This document shows positions 25,604-31,897 of a stretch of 35,576 nt of DNA, in pieces. The notes below the pieces were generated by a model. The model saw only the letters and a list, made by a program, of their open reading frames with translations. It ran no database searches and had not been told where the DNA came from. Source of the stretch: an uncultured Actinomyces sp. (GTDB taxonomy: Bacteria > Actinomycetota > Actinomycetes > Actinomycetales > Actinomycetaceae). The stretch covers positions 1 through 35,576 of the forward strand of contig CAKAPY010000002.1 of the NCBI GenBank assembly GCA_916719935.1. The letters run 5' to 3'. A program made the translations under genes and the position numbers. Position 1 is the stretch's first letter, and every line of letters starts with the position of its first letter.

Positions 25604-26611
25604 TTAGGCCAGATCCGATGAGCCGGCGCGCATGAGGCGCAATTGGATTGCGGTGAAGATTGCCAAGACGACAACCAAGAGCATTGCGACGGCGGAGGCG
25701 TAGCCCATCTTCAGGAAGGTGAAGCCCTGCTGGTAGATGTAGTAGTAGATGACGCGAACTGCGGGAATTGGGTGTCCGGCGTAACCGATCTGAACCGTAT
25801 CGAAGATCTGGAAGGATCCAATCAGACCCATGACGAGGACCAGAACCAAAACAGGACGCAGAAGCGGAAGCGTAATTCCGAAGAACATTCGCGTCTCACC
25901 AGCGCCATCTAGCGACGCACTTTCATAGAGTTCACCGGGGATCTGCAGCATGCCTGCGTATAAAAGCAATGCGGTGTATCCGGTGTAGGCCCAGATATTA
26001 ATTCCGGCGACGATCGGCATTGCTGCGTTGGCGTTGTAGAAAGTCACGCCATCAACACCAACCATTGAAAGTAGGTGGGTAACAAAACCAATATTTGAAT
26101 CGAGGAGCCATCCCCAGATCAGCGCGATGGCGACATTGGGAACCAGCCACGGTAAGAGCAAGAGCGAGCGAACCCAGGTTGCGCGAGCAAATCGCTGCAT
26201 GAGTGCTGCAAGAAGCAATCCGAGGAAAGTCTGTCCCACGATGTTGTACAGCGCGTAAGCAATGGTGACTTTGAAGGCATTCCAGACTTCCTTATCCGCA
26301 ATTGCCTTACTGTAGTTGTCCAGGCCAACCCAGTTGGCTTCGCCGATCAGGTTGAAGTCTGTGAATGAGTACCACAGGCCCCGAAGTGCGGGGTAGACGT
26401 AGAAGATGAAGAAACCGATGAAGGTTGGAATGAGGAAGATAGCTGCTGCCCGGCGATCATCGCGACGCTTGAGCATGCGAGTTCCAGCCGCATCTGCGCT
26501 CGAGCGCAGACCCTGCTTCTTGCCTGCCAGCTGCGCTCCCTGTTGCGCACTGGTTTTCTGCGAATCAGAACCGGTCCCTGACCGGTCTTCCGCAAGTGTG
26601 GGGCTCTTCAT
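25604..26611 (-). CDS. ABC sugar transporter permease (MalF type)
   Basis: Membrane permease of a CUT1 carbohydrate importer. A polar N-terminal region of about 55 residues precedes AAAIFLIPTFIGFFIFYVYP, the first helix. The EAA loop is ELYESASLDGAGETRMFFGITLP. The ATG at 26611 (MKSPTL) has GGAGG eight bases upstream, whereas the farther in-frame starts overlap or precede that site, so 335 residues is preferred. It is the first gene of the operon and lies just behind a strong promoter and palindromic operator shared with the divergent surface protein gene. No ATP-binding subunit is encoded nearby. Confidence 0.93.
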   Translation of the reverse strand: MKSPTLAEDRSGTGSDSQKTSAQQGAQLAGKKQGLRSSADAAGTRMLKRRDDRRAAAIFLIPTFIGFFIFYVYPALRGLWYSFTDFNLIGEANWVGLDNYSKAIADKEVWNAFKVTIAYALYNIVGQTFLGLLLAALMQRFARATWVRSLLLLPWLVPNVAIALIWGWLLDSNIGFVTHLLSMVGVDGVTFYNANAAMPIVAGINIWAYTGYTALLLYAGMLQIPGELYESASLDGAGETRMFFGITLPLLRPVLVLVLVMGLIGSFQIFDTVQIGYAGHPIPAVRVIYYYIYQQGFTFLKMGYASAVAMLLVVVLAIFTAIQLRLMRAGSSDLA

Positions 26612-26643
26612 TGAGTACACCTCCATTGCTGTGACAGGCACTA

Positions 26644-26671
26644 ATTAAACACCTTGAACAAAGTTTGTCAA
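26644..26671 (-). promoter_or_regulatory. Promoter of the transporter/alpha-galactosidase operon
   Basis: On the minus strand a perfect -35 box TTGACA (26671-26666) is followed after 16 bases by TTTAAT (26649-26644), matching five of six -10 positions. The start codon of the first permease is 33 bases beyond. The -35 box is embedded in the palindrome at 26664-26684, so a protein bound there would block this promoter. This is the best promoter match in the window. Confidence 0.7.
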
Positions 26672-26684
26672 GACCATTGACAAA
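26664..26684. promoter_or_regulatory. Palindromic operator TTTGTCAA-N5-TTGACAAA between divergent sugar genes
   Basis: Eight-base arms that are exact reverse complements are separated by GACCA. The left arm contains, on the minus strand, the TTGACA of the permease promoter. The right arm contains a TTGACA on the plus strand that can serve the divergent surface-protein gene, with a weak TTCACT -10 at 26701-26706. The adjacent bases 26652-26662 add a third imperfect half-site (CTTGAACAAAG). A partial copy of the same arrangement precedes the oxidoreductase gene at 31034. ROK-family repressors bind palindromes of this size, and the ROK gene of the cassette is the obvious candidate; the pairing is inferred. 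Confidence 0.68.
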
Positions 26685-26758
26685 GCTGATCCCGCTCTGC
26701 TTCACTACTTGTCACGAGCTCAATGACAGAGCTCAATCGCCCGAAAGGACTCTCGACG

Positions 26759-28456
26759 ATGAGAAAAACACCAGCTTTTCTTCTCTCAGGCGCACTCGCG
26801 ACGGCACTGACGATTGCCGCCCTGCCGGCCACGGCCTCGGATTCAGGAAATGGGGAATGGACGCAACTCAAGAGCGCCCCGGCCCCCGTTTCCAACCCTC
26901 TCAAGGGTTTCTTCCCCTTCGCGCCCGACGATGGAAGCGAGTTGCCTGCCGCAGAAGGCGCGCTTCCCTACACGATGGAATGGACTTACTTCCCCGTCAG
27001 TGACGTTGTCACTGCAAAGGGCGTCTACGACTGGAGCAAGGTCGACAAGATGCTCGACGCCATCGCCTCCCGCGGACACCAGGCAGTATTCCGTTTCTAC
27101 CTGGACTACCCCACCAGGAAGTCCGGAGTTCCGCAGTATCTCATCGATGAAGGAATCAACACTTCCCGCACCTACACGGTCTTTGATAACAATCGCGTAT
27201 CATTCTCGCCCGACTACAACGACCCCCGTGTTCAGGAAATGATGCTTGACTTCGTCAAGGCGCTGGGCGAAAAGTATGACGGCGATGCGCGCGTGGGTTA
27301 TCTGACCGCCGGGCTCATCGGTTTCTGGGGAGAAGACCACACGTGGCCCATGAACGGCGAAGTAAGCGCAGACAACCCCAAGGGTGAAAACTGGATGCCC
27401 AGCGACGAATTCCGCGCCAAGCTGGTTGCCGCATGGGACAGCGCGTTCAACGACACCCACATTCTGTACCGCCTTCCCACCGAGGCAACGAAGGCCCACC
27501 ACATGGGCTACCACGATGACTCTTTCGCCTACTCAACCCTTGACAATGTTGACTGGCACTTCATGGCACACATGAAGAATCAGGGCGAGGACAAGGCATG
27601 GCAGAACGTTCCGATCGGTGGCGAGGTCTACCCGCCATTGCAGACCTGCATCTTCTCTCAGCCTTTGAACTGCCCGGGCGCAGAAGCAGAAAAGGCACAG
27701 GGCCGTAATTTCGACATGATTGAGTCCATCAAGGCCACTCATGCCACCTGGCTCATCAACCACAAGGCTTTCCTTGTCGGATACAAGGGCGCAGACCTAG
27801 AGCGAGCAAAGGAAGCAAATGCTCTCATGGGTTACACCCTGAGCGCGAAGAAAGCCCGGACAACCGTGAAGGATTCCTCCGTCACCGTCGAAGCAGAGAT
27901 CGCCAACACCGGCCTCGCCCCCTTCTACGCAAATTGGCCGATTGAGATCGCGCTGGTGAACAGCAAGGGAGAGAAGGTCGTTTCCAAGACCATTGAGTCC
28001 CCGCTTCCCTCCGTTGAGCCCGGATCCTCAACGATTGTCGAGGCCACGCTTGACCTGAGCAGTGGCGGTGGAGAACGCTCCGCCCAGGCAGCTACCGCCC
28101 CCGTAAGCGGAGATCTCAGCGCAGTCCTACGGGTTGTCAATCCGCTGCCCAATGGTGTACCTGTGGCCTTTGCAAACGAAGCAATGGACACAACCCTTCC
28201 CGGCTACCTGAGCTTGGGAACGGTGTCTTTGGGCACCTCGCTTCCGGCTCAGCCTTCCACGCCGAAGGGCAATGACTCGAACACACCCGGCGGTTCCACT
28301 GAAGCCAAGGCAGCTAGCGCCTCTTCTGAAAAGAAGAGTGCAGAAGCCCCCAAGACGAAGCTGGCACGTACCGGCACCGTCGGTGGCACTGTCCTTGCAA
28401 TCGCAGCGGGCACACTTGGGCTTGGAGCCCTTCTGATTCGCCGCACGCGCGCCTGA
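26759..28456 (+). CDS. Cell-wall-anchored DUF4874/DUF4832-like putative glycoside hydrolase (LAxTG signal)
   Basis: Secreted surface protein of 565 residues. The signal peptide MRKTPAFLLSGALATALT ends near ALPATA (residue 26). Residues about 40-215 resemble the DUF4874-type barrel (SNPLKGFFPF, AVFRFYLDYP), and the following part to about 465 resembles DUF4832 with a beta-sandwich end (EIANTGLAPFYANWPIEI). Glu192 in GFWGEDHTWP and Glu289 in GGEVYPP sit where clan GH-A enzymes carry their catalytic pair, but activity is unproven. A Ser/Lys/Ala-rich linker leads to LARTG (535-539), a hydrophobic helix and RRTRA, a class E sortase-type sorting signal. The ATG at 26759 has AAAGGA nine bases upstream; an earlier in-frame ATG at 26723 would spoil the signal peptide. 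It diverges from the transporter operon. Confidence 0.85.
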   Translation: MRKTPAFLLSGALATALTIAALPATASDSGNGEWTQLKSAPAPVSNPLKGFFPFAPDDGSELPAAEGALPYTMEWTYFPVSDVVTAKGVYDWSKVDKMLDAIASRGHQAVFRFYLDYPTRKSGVPQYLIDEGINTSRTYTVFDNNRVSFSPDYNDPRVQEMMLDFVKALGEKYDGDARVGYLTAGLIGFWGEDHTWPMNGEVSADNPKGENWMPSDEFRAKLVAAWDSAFNDTHILYRLPTEATKAHHMGYHDDSFAYSTLDNVDWHFMAHMKNQGEDKAWQNVPIGGEVYPPLQTCIFSQPLNCPGAEAEKAQGRNFDMIESIKATHATWLINHKAFLVGYKGADLERAKEANALMGYTLSAKKARTTVKDSSVTVEAEIANTGLAPFYANWPIEIALVNSKGEKVVSKTIESPLPSVEPGSSTIVEATLDLSSGGGERSAQAATAPVSGDLSAVLRVVNPLPNGVPVAFANEAMDTTLPGYLSLGTVSLGTSLPAQPSTPKGNDSNTPGGSTEAKAASASSEKKSAEAPKTKLARTGTVGGTVLAIAAGTLGLGALLIRRTRA

Positions 28457-28471
28457 TAGACGTCGCAACTG

Positions 28472-28493
28472 TCGAATATTCAGAATTATTCGA
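28472..28493. repeat. Inverted repeat TCGAATA-N8-TATTCGA upstream of the ROK gene
   Basis: Seven-base arms TCGAATA and TATTCGA are separated by eight bases, located 15 bases after the surface-protein stop and about 78 bases before the ROK start. It is AT-rich, unlike the nearby terminator stem, and could be a regulatory site for the ROK gene or just part of the 3' untranslated region. It does not resemble the TTTGTCAA operator. Treated as an unexplained repeat. Confidence 0.45.
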
Positions 28494-28501
28494 CTCGCCT
28501 A

Positions 28502-28541
28502 TCAGCGTAGGCTCAGGATTTCCTTCCTGGGCCTACGCTGA
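28502..28541 (+). terminator. Strong hairpin terminator after the surface-protein gene
   Basis: TCAGCGTAGGC-T-CAGGA (28502-28518), a six-base loop TTTCCT, then TCCTG-G-GCCTACGCTGA (28525-28541): 17 pairs with a single T-G wobble. It lies 46 bases past the surface-protein stop and 29 bases before the ROK start. Only ATTGG follows, so there is no real T-run. It most likely ends the surface-protein message, or lets a fraction read through into the repressor gene. Confidence 0.75.
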
Positions 28542-28570
28542 ATTGGTCTCATCCCAACGAAGAGAGAGCC

Positions 28571-29731
28571 ATGACTCAGACCTACGGCCCCGACCGCATC
28601 AGGGAAATGAATTCCCTCGCGGTGCTCGCGTACCTGCGCGCTATTGAGGACACAACCTCCTCTCAAATTGCCGCCGCAACGGGCCTCTCACGCACTTCGG
28701 TCAATGCAACGATCACTGATCTTGAGCGTTTGGGATGGGTCCAATCCCTACCACCGACCTCACCTCCTACCGGGCGCCCCGCAAAGCGCTACCGTTTCCG
28801 CTCAGAGTCGGGTTTCGTCTTGGGTATCGATATCGGGGCAAACCGAATCGCAACCTCCTTGACCGATCTATGCGGTGAAGAAAAGTGCTCAGAAGAAACC
28901 GAACTGGCTCCTTCGTCGGCTGCGCCTAGGCGAATGGAAGCTGTTCAGCACACCATTTCCCACACTCTTGAGAAAAACCCGTCCTACCGCGACGGCCTGG
29001 CACTGATTTCGGTCGCAGTTACCGGCCCCGTTGACGAGGCCGGAAGAATGCCTTTCGGCGGTCCTCTTCCCGGTTGGGAGAGCGTGCCAATGGTCCAAGA
29101 GCTTCAGGCATGTTACAAACGCCCAGTTACCGTTGAGAATGACTGTAAATGCGCTCTGGATGCAGAGTCACACCTCGGTCAGGCGCAAGATGTTTCTTCT
29201 GCCGTCTACATCATGGCCGGCGCACGAATTGGCGCATCCTTCATGATCGACGGAAAGGTCTGTCGGGGTTCAGCCGGTGCAGCCGGAGAAATCGGTGCAC
29301 TCCCCCATCTCAATTGGTACAAAACGCCCGCACATTTCTTCACACACTCGCAGTTTCCTGCTGACCTCTCTCATCGCGCAGCAGCACGGTGGGTGTGCGA
29401 CCGAATGAGAGATGGCGACGCAGAAGCAATGCGAATTGTCAAAGAATTCGCGCGAGACCTTGCCCTTGGAGCAGCGGCGTTGATTCTGACGATTGACCCA
29501 GAAGTTCTCATCCTTGGCGGAGGTATCTCGGCATCCGCGGATCTGTGGAAGGATGAATTTTCTTCACGCCTCGAAGAACTCACGATCCACATGCCCGAAA
29601 TCCGCGTCTCTCAGCTGGGCGGACGCGGGGTGGTCCAAGGTGCTGTATGCCGCGGAATCGACCAAATTACAGCCCACGCGTGCGGAGAGCAATTGCTCCC
29701 CGCATCGGAAGTTATTCAGATCGTATCCTAA
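28571..29731 (+). CDS. ROK family transcriptional repressor
   Basis: Sugar-responsive DNA-binding protein of the ROK (repressor/ORF/kinase) family, 386 residues. The winged helix-turn-helix occupies residues 12-60, with SSQIAAATGLSRTSVNATITDLERLGW. The ROK fold follows, with LGIDIGANRIATSL near residue 83, ENDCKCALDAE near 190 and LGGGISAS near 315. Two usual ROK features are altered. The kinase phosphate loop GTGxGxG is replaced by AGARIGAS, and the zinc/sugar motif that normally reads ExGH reads GEIGAL with no His, and the CxCGxxGC cysteines are absent. So it should be a pure regulator with an unusual effector pocket. AGAGAGAG precedes the ATG. It probably controls the TTTGTCAA-N5-TTGACAAA sites. 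Confidence 0.92.
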   Translation: MTQTYGPDRIREMNSLAVLAYLRAIEDTTSSQIAAATGLSRTSVNATITDLERLGWVQSLPPTSPPTGRPAKRYRFRSESGFVLGIDIGANRIATSLTDLCGEEKCSEETELAPSSAAPRRMEAVQHTISHTLEKNPSYRDGLALISVAVTGPVDEAGRMPFGGPLPGWESVPMVQELQACYKRPVTVENDCKCALDAESHLGQAQDVSSAVYIMAGARIGASFMIDGKVCRGSAGAAGEIGALPHLNWYKTPAHFFTHSQFPADLSHRAAARWVCDRMRDGDAEAMRIVKEFARDLALGAAALILTIDPEVLILGGGISASADLWKDEFSSRLEELTIHMPEIRVSQLGGRGVVQGAVCRGIDQITAHACGEQLLPASEVIQIVS

Positions 29732-29753
29732 ATTGATCGTGTCCTAAAAGATT

Positions 29754-29777
29754 GGGGGGTGGCCGCAGCCACCCCCC
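29754..29777. terminator. Bidirectional terminator between convergent ROK and oxidoreductase genes
   Basis: GGGGGGTGGC, loop CGCA, GCCACCCCCC: ten perfect pairs with a tetraloop, starting 23 bases after the ROK stop and ending 17 bases before the stop of the convergent oxidoreductase gene. On the plus strand ACTTTTC follows, a short T-run. On the minus strand the stem is followed by AATCTTTT. It therefore fits an intrinsic terminator in both directions. Confidence 0.88.
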
Positions 29778-29793
29778 ACTTTTCACCTGAGTC

Positions 29794-30975
29794 TCAGGCT
29801 CCTCGATCCTGGTTATTCTCGAAGTACCTCGTCAATTCAGGACTGACACGCGGAACATCAAAGGGAAGAGAACCCTCGCGCAGTGACTTAGTGGCCAGCA
29901 CTCCCGCAGCAACGGCCTCGCGAGCCCCCAGCGGCGTCGTATCGGTCCGATCACCCTTGGCAACAAAGCGCAGGAACTCGTCCATCGTTGCGACATCGGC
30001 ATCATCATGTCCGCCAGCGTCACCCTTAATGGGGATCTCGATATCGCCAGTGGGCTCCCATCCACTGCGATGCTTCCATACGCGAACAACCCCGCCTTCA
30101 CCATCGCCAAAGTTTTCCGCTCGACCTTCGGTTCCAATCACGGTGTAGTTACGCCAGTAATCGGGAGTGAAGTGGCACTGTTCGTAGGAAATCAGAGTGC
30201 CAGAAACCTGCCTCATCATGAGCATGGAGACGTCCTCGACATCAATCACGGGATTAAGACCGGTGAGAGACGCGGGCGGCCAGTTATCGAAAGAGAACCA
30301 GTCACTCATGACCGCATCAGACTTCTGCCCGCTGCGATCACTGAGCTTTCCGTAGAGCATGAGATCTCCCATGCCAACAACACGCTCGGGGACGGAATCA
30401 GACAGCCAGTTCATGACATCAATGTCGTGCGCAGCTTTCTGAAGCAGCAGCCCGGTCGTTCGACTGCGATCTGCATGCCAATCCTTGAAGTAATAGTCAC
30501 CGCCATTGCCCACAAAGTGACGGCACCAAATTGCTCGGACCTCACCGATCAGACCATCTTGGACAACTTGACGCAGAATGCGCACAACCGCCATGTGTCG
30601 CATGTTGTGGCCCACATAGAGCGGAGTCTTGGTCCTATACGCGGTTTCAAGAACGCGATCAGAACCCTCAATAGTGATCGCGATCGGCTTTTCCAGATAG
30701 ACCGCAACCCCAGCTTCCAAAAGCGCGCAGGTGATGTCTTCGTGAGTGTCATCAGGGCTGGTAACAATTGCGCAGTCAATGCCCAGTTCCAGCAGCTCAT
30801 CGAGGGTTTCAAACCACGGGTAATCACCCAAAACTTCTGTCGCGCGCTGGCGCATCGCGGGATTGGGATCGCATCCTCCAACCAGTTCTGCAGGAATCGT
30901 GGCTTTGTGGCAATTCTCGGCAATGACGCACCGTGCGCCCAAACCAATCACGCCAACACGTAGGGGTGCAGACAT
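29794..30975 (-). CDS. Gfo/Idh/MocA family NAD(P)-dependent oxidoreductase
   Basis: Two-domain sugar or cyclitol dehydrogenase family protein of 393 residues. The N-terminal Rossmann motif reads VGVIGLGARCVIAE, where Arg-Cys replace the usual xxG end of GxGxxG. CDPNP follows strand 2, and the conserved cofactor/substrate motif EKPIAIT is near residue 97. AAHDIDVMNWL supplies the catalytic-type His-Asp pair near residue 190. The start at 30975 (MSAPLRV) has GGAG six bases upstream; a start four codons earlier would cover the ribosome site. The family includes inositol and glucose-fructose dehydrogenases, 3-keto-sugar-forming enzymes and the NAD-dependent GH109 glycosidases. Promoter context ties it to the sugar cassette; the substrate is unknown. 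Confidence 0.9.
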   Translation of the reverse strand: MSAPLRVGVIGLGARCVIAENCHKATIPAELVGGCDPNPAMRQRATEVLGDYPWFETLDELLELGIDCAIVTSPDDTHEDITCALLEAGVAVYLEKPIAITIEGSDRVLETAYRTKTPLYVGHNMRHMAVVRILRQVVQDGLIGEVRAIWCRHFVGNGGDYYFKDWHADRSRTTGLLLQKAAHDIDVMNWLSDSVPERVVGMGDLMLYGKLSDRSGQKSDAVMSDWFSFDNWPPASLTGLNPVIDVEDVSMLMMRQVSGTLISYEQCHFTPDYWRNYTVIGTEGRAENFGDGEGGVVRVWKHRSGWEPTGDIEIPIKGDAGGHDDADVATMDEFLRFVAKGDRTDTTPLGAREAVAAGVLATKSLREGSLPFDVPRVSPELTRYFENNQDRGA

Positions 30976-31011
30976 TTTTAGCTCCATTCAAGGGTCATCT
31001 TTGACACCCCT

Positions 31012-31041
31012 ATTATGCGCCCTCTACCCCCACTTATGCAA
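31012..31041 (-). promoter_or_regulatory. Candidate promoter of the oxidoreductase gene
   Basis: Minus strand TTGCAT (31041-31036), 18-base spacer, CATAAT (31017-31012), about 37 bases before the start codon. The -10 box matches five of six consensus positions; the -35 box is weaker. As at the permease promoter, the -35 box falls in the second half-site of the operator-like palindrome. The gene thus has its own promoter although menG lies upstream on the same strand. Confidence 0.5.
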
Positions 31042-31054
31042 AGGTCTTGACAAA
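31034..31054 (-). promoter_or_regulatory. Degenerate copy of the sugar-cassette operator
   Basis: Read on the minus strand: TTTGTCAA, GACCT, TTGCATAA. The first arm and the first four spacer bases give a 12-base exact match, TTTGTCAAGACC, to the operator at 26664-26675. The second arm agrees with TTGACAAA at five of eight positions. Here the perfect arm is on the far side of the -35 box and in the wrong orientation to be a promoter element for this gene, so the resemblance is better explained by regulator binding than by chance -35 boxes. A further CTTTGACAC lies at 30999-31007, downstream of the -10. Confidence 0.6.
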
Positions 31055-31106
31055 GTCCCCAAGCGAGAAGCTCAGACTCCTCACTCGAGCAAAAACCTGC
31101 AGAACT

Positions 31107-31823
31107 TCAGTGCTTCACAGCGCGATGAAGAGCAACGATCCCACCCGTCAGGTAACGGTATTGGACGTCACTCCACCCGGCCTCGGCAATCAAGTGTGCA
31201 ACTTCGGGAGCATCGGGCCACTCGCGAATCGACTCCGCCAAATAGTCATAGGCGACGTCATCTGAAGAAGCTAGGCGCGCAACCAGCGGCATCACATACT
31301 GGAGGTGCAAGGAATACCCCGCACGCAGAGGCACAGAGGTCGGCGTCGAAAACTCGCAGACGACCAGTCGCCCGCCGGGGCGCACAACGCGAGCCATTTC
31401 CTCCAGTGCACGCTTAGGATCTGGAACATTGCGCAGACCGTAGGAAATGGTGACAGCATCGAAAGACTGATCTTCAAAAGGAAGATCCATCGCGTCGCCT
31501 TGGACGAATTCAATGTCGGGGTGGCGATTGCGTCCTACCTCGATCATGCCGGCGGAAAGATCGCAGGCAACAACGCGCGCACCGCTGCGCGCAATCTCTG
31601 CAGAGGAGGCACCCGTTCCAGCTGCTAGGTCCAAAATCCGATCCGAGGGCTTCGGCGCCAGCGCATTGGTCAAAGCCTTCAGCCAGACAAAATTCATTCC
31701 GCCGCTCAGCAGTGCATTCATCACGTCGTAACGCGAAGAGACATCATCAAACATTGCGGCCACTTGATCTTGAGACTTGCCAAGATCTGCTCGACGCTGC
31801 TGGGAGGCAGTCTGTTCACTCAT
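31107..31823 (-). CDS. menG: Demethylmenaquinone methyltransferase (UbiE/MenG)
   Basis: Class I SAM-dependent methyltransferase that methylates demethylmenaquinone in the last step of menaquinone synthesis. The SAM motif I DLAAGTG is at residues 65-71. VAAMFDDVSSRYDVMNALLS near residues 21-40 and YGLRNVPD with EMARVVRPGGRLVVCEFS are the UbiE/MenG signatures. The start at 31823 (MSEQTA) gives 238 residues; the frame is open upstream but without support. Ribosome-binding signal is poor (GGGAAA about ten bases away). It diverges from menF across 74 bases and is followed on the same strand by the oxidoreductase of the sugar cassette. Confidence 0.95.
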   Translation of the reverse strand: MSEQTASQQRRADLGKSQDQVAAMFDDVSSRYDVMNALLSGGMNFVWLKALTNALAPKPSDRILDLAAGTGASSAEIARSGARVVACDLSAGMIEVGRNRHPDIEFVQGDAMDLPFEDQSFDAVTISYGLRNVPDPKRALEEMARVVRPGGRLVVCEFSTPTSVPLRAGYSLHLQYVMPLVARLASSDDVAYDYLAESIREWPDAPEVAHLIAEAGWSDVQYRYLTGGIVALHRAVKH

Positions 31824-31885
31824 ACGTACATTTTCCCATTTACGCGCCACATCGGCACACTTAAGTGGAAGCCCACGCAAAGCAC

Positions 31886-31897
31886 TAGCATTGAACC
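31886..31897 (+). promoter_or_regulatory. Possible -10 element for a leaderless menF message
   Basis: TAGCAT (31886-31891) matches four of six positions of the -10 consensus and ends six bases before the menF ATG. No Shine-Dalgarno is visible upstream of that ATG. If this box is used, transcription would begin at or next to the start codon. No convincing -35 box is at the right distance. Confidence 0.3.

Noticed and set aside
30007..30963. Plus-strand open frame (about 318 codons) antisense to the oxidoreductase
   Set aside because: Overlaps nearly the entire Gfo/Idh/MocA gene and shows no motif; considered an antisense shadow.
21699..30975. Prophage, insertion sequence or integrative element around the sugar cassette
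   Set aside because: No transposase, integrase, terminal inverted repeat, target duplication or tRNA attachment site was seen at the cassette edges.
31858..31867. Ten-base palindrome CACTTAAGTG between menG and menF
   Set aside because: A single perfect 10-base palindrome in a 74-base gap could be chance, and no second copy was found to support an operator.
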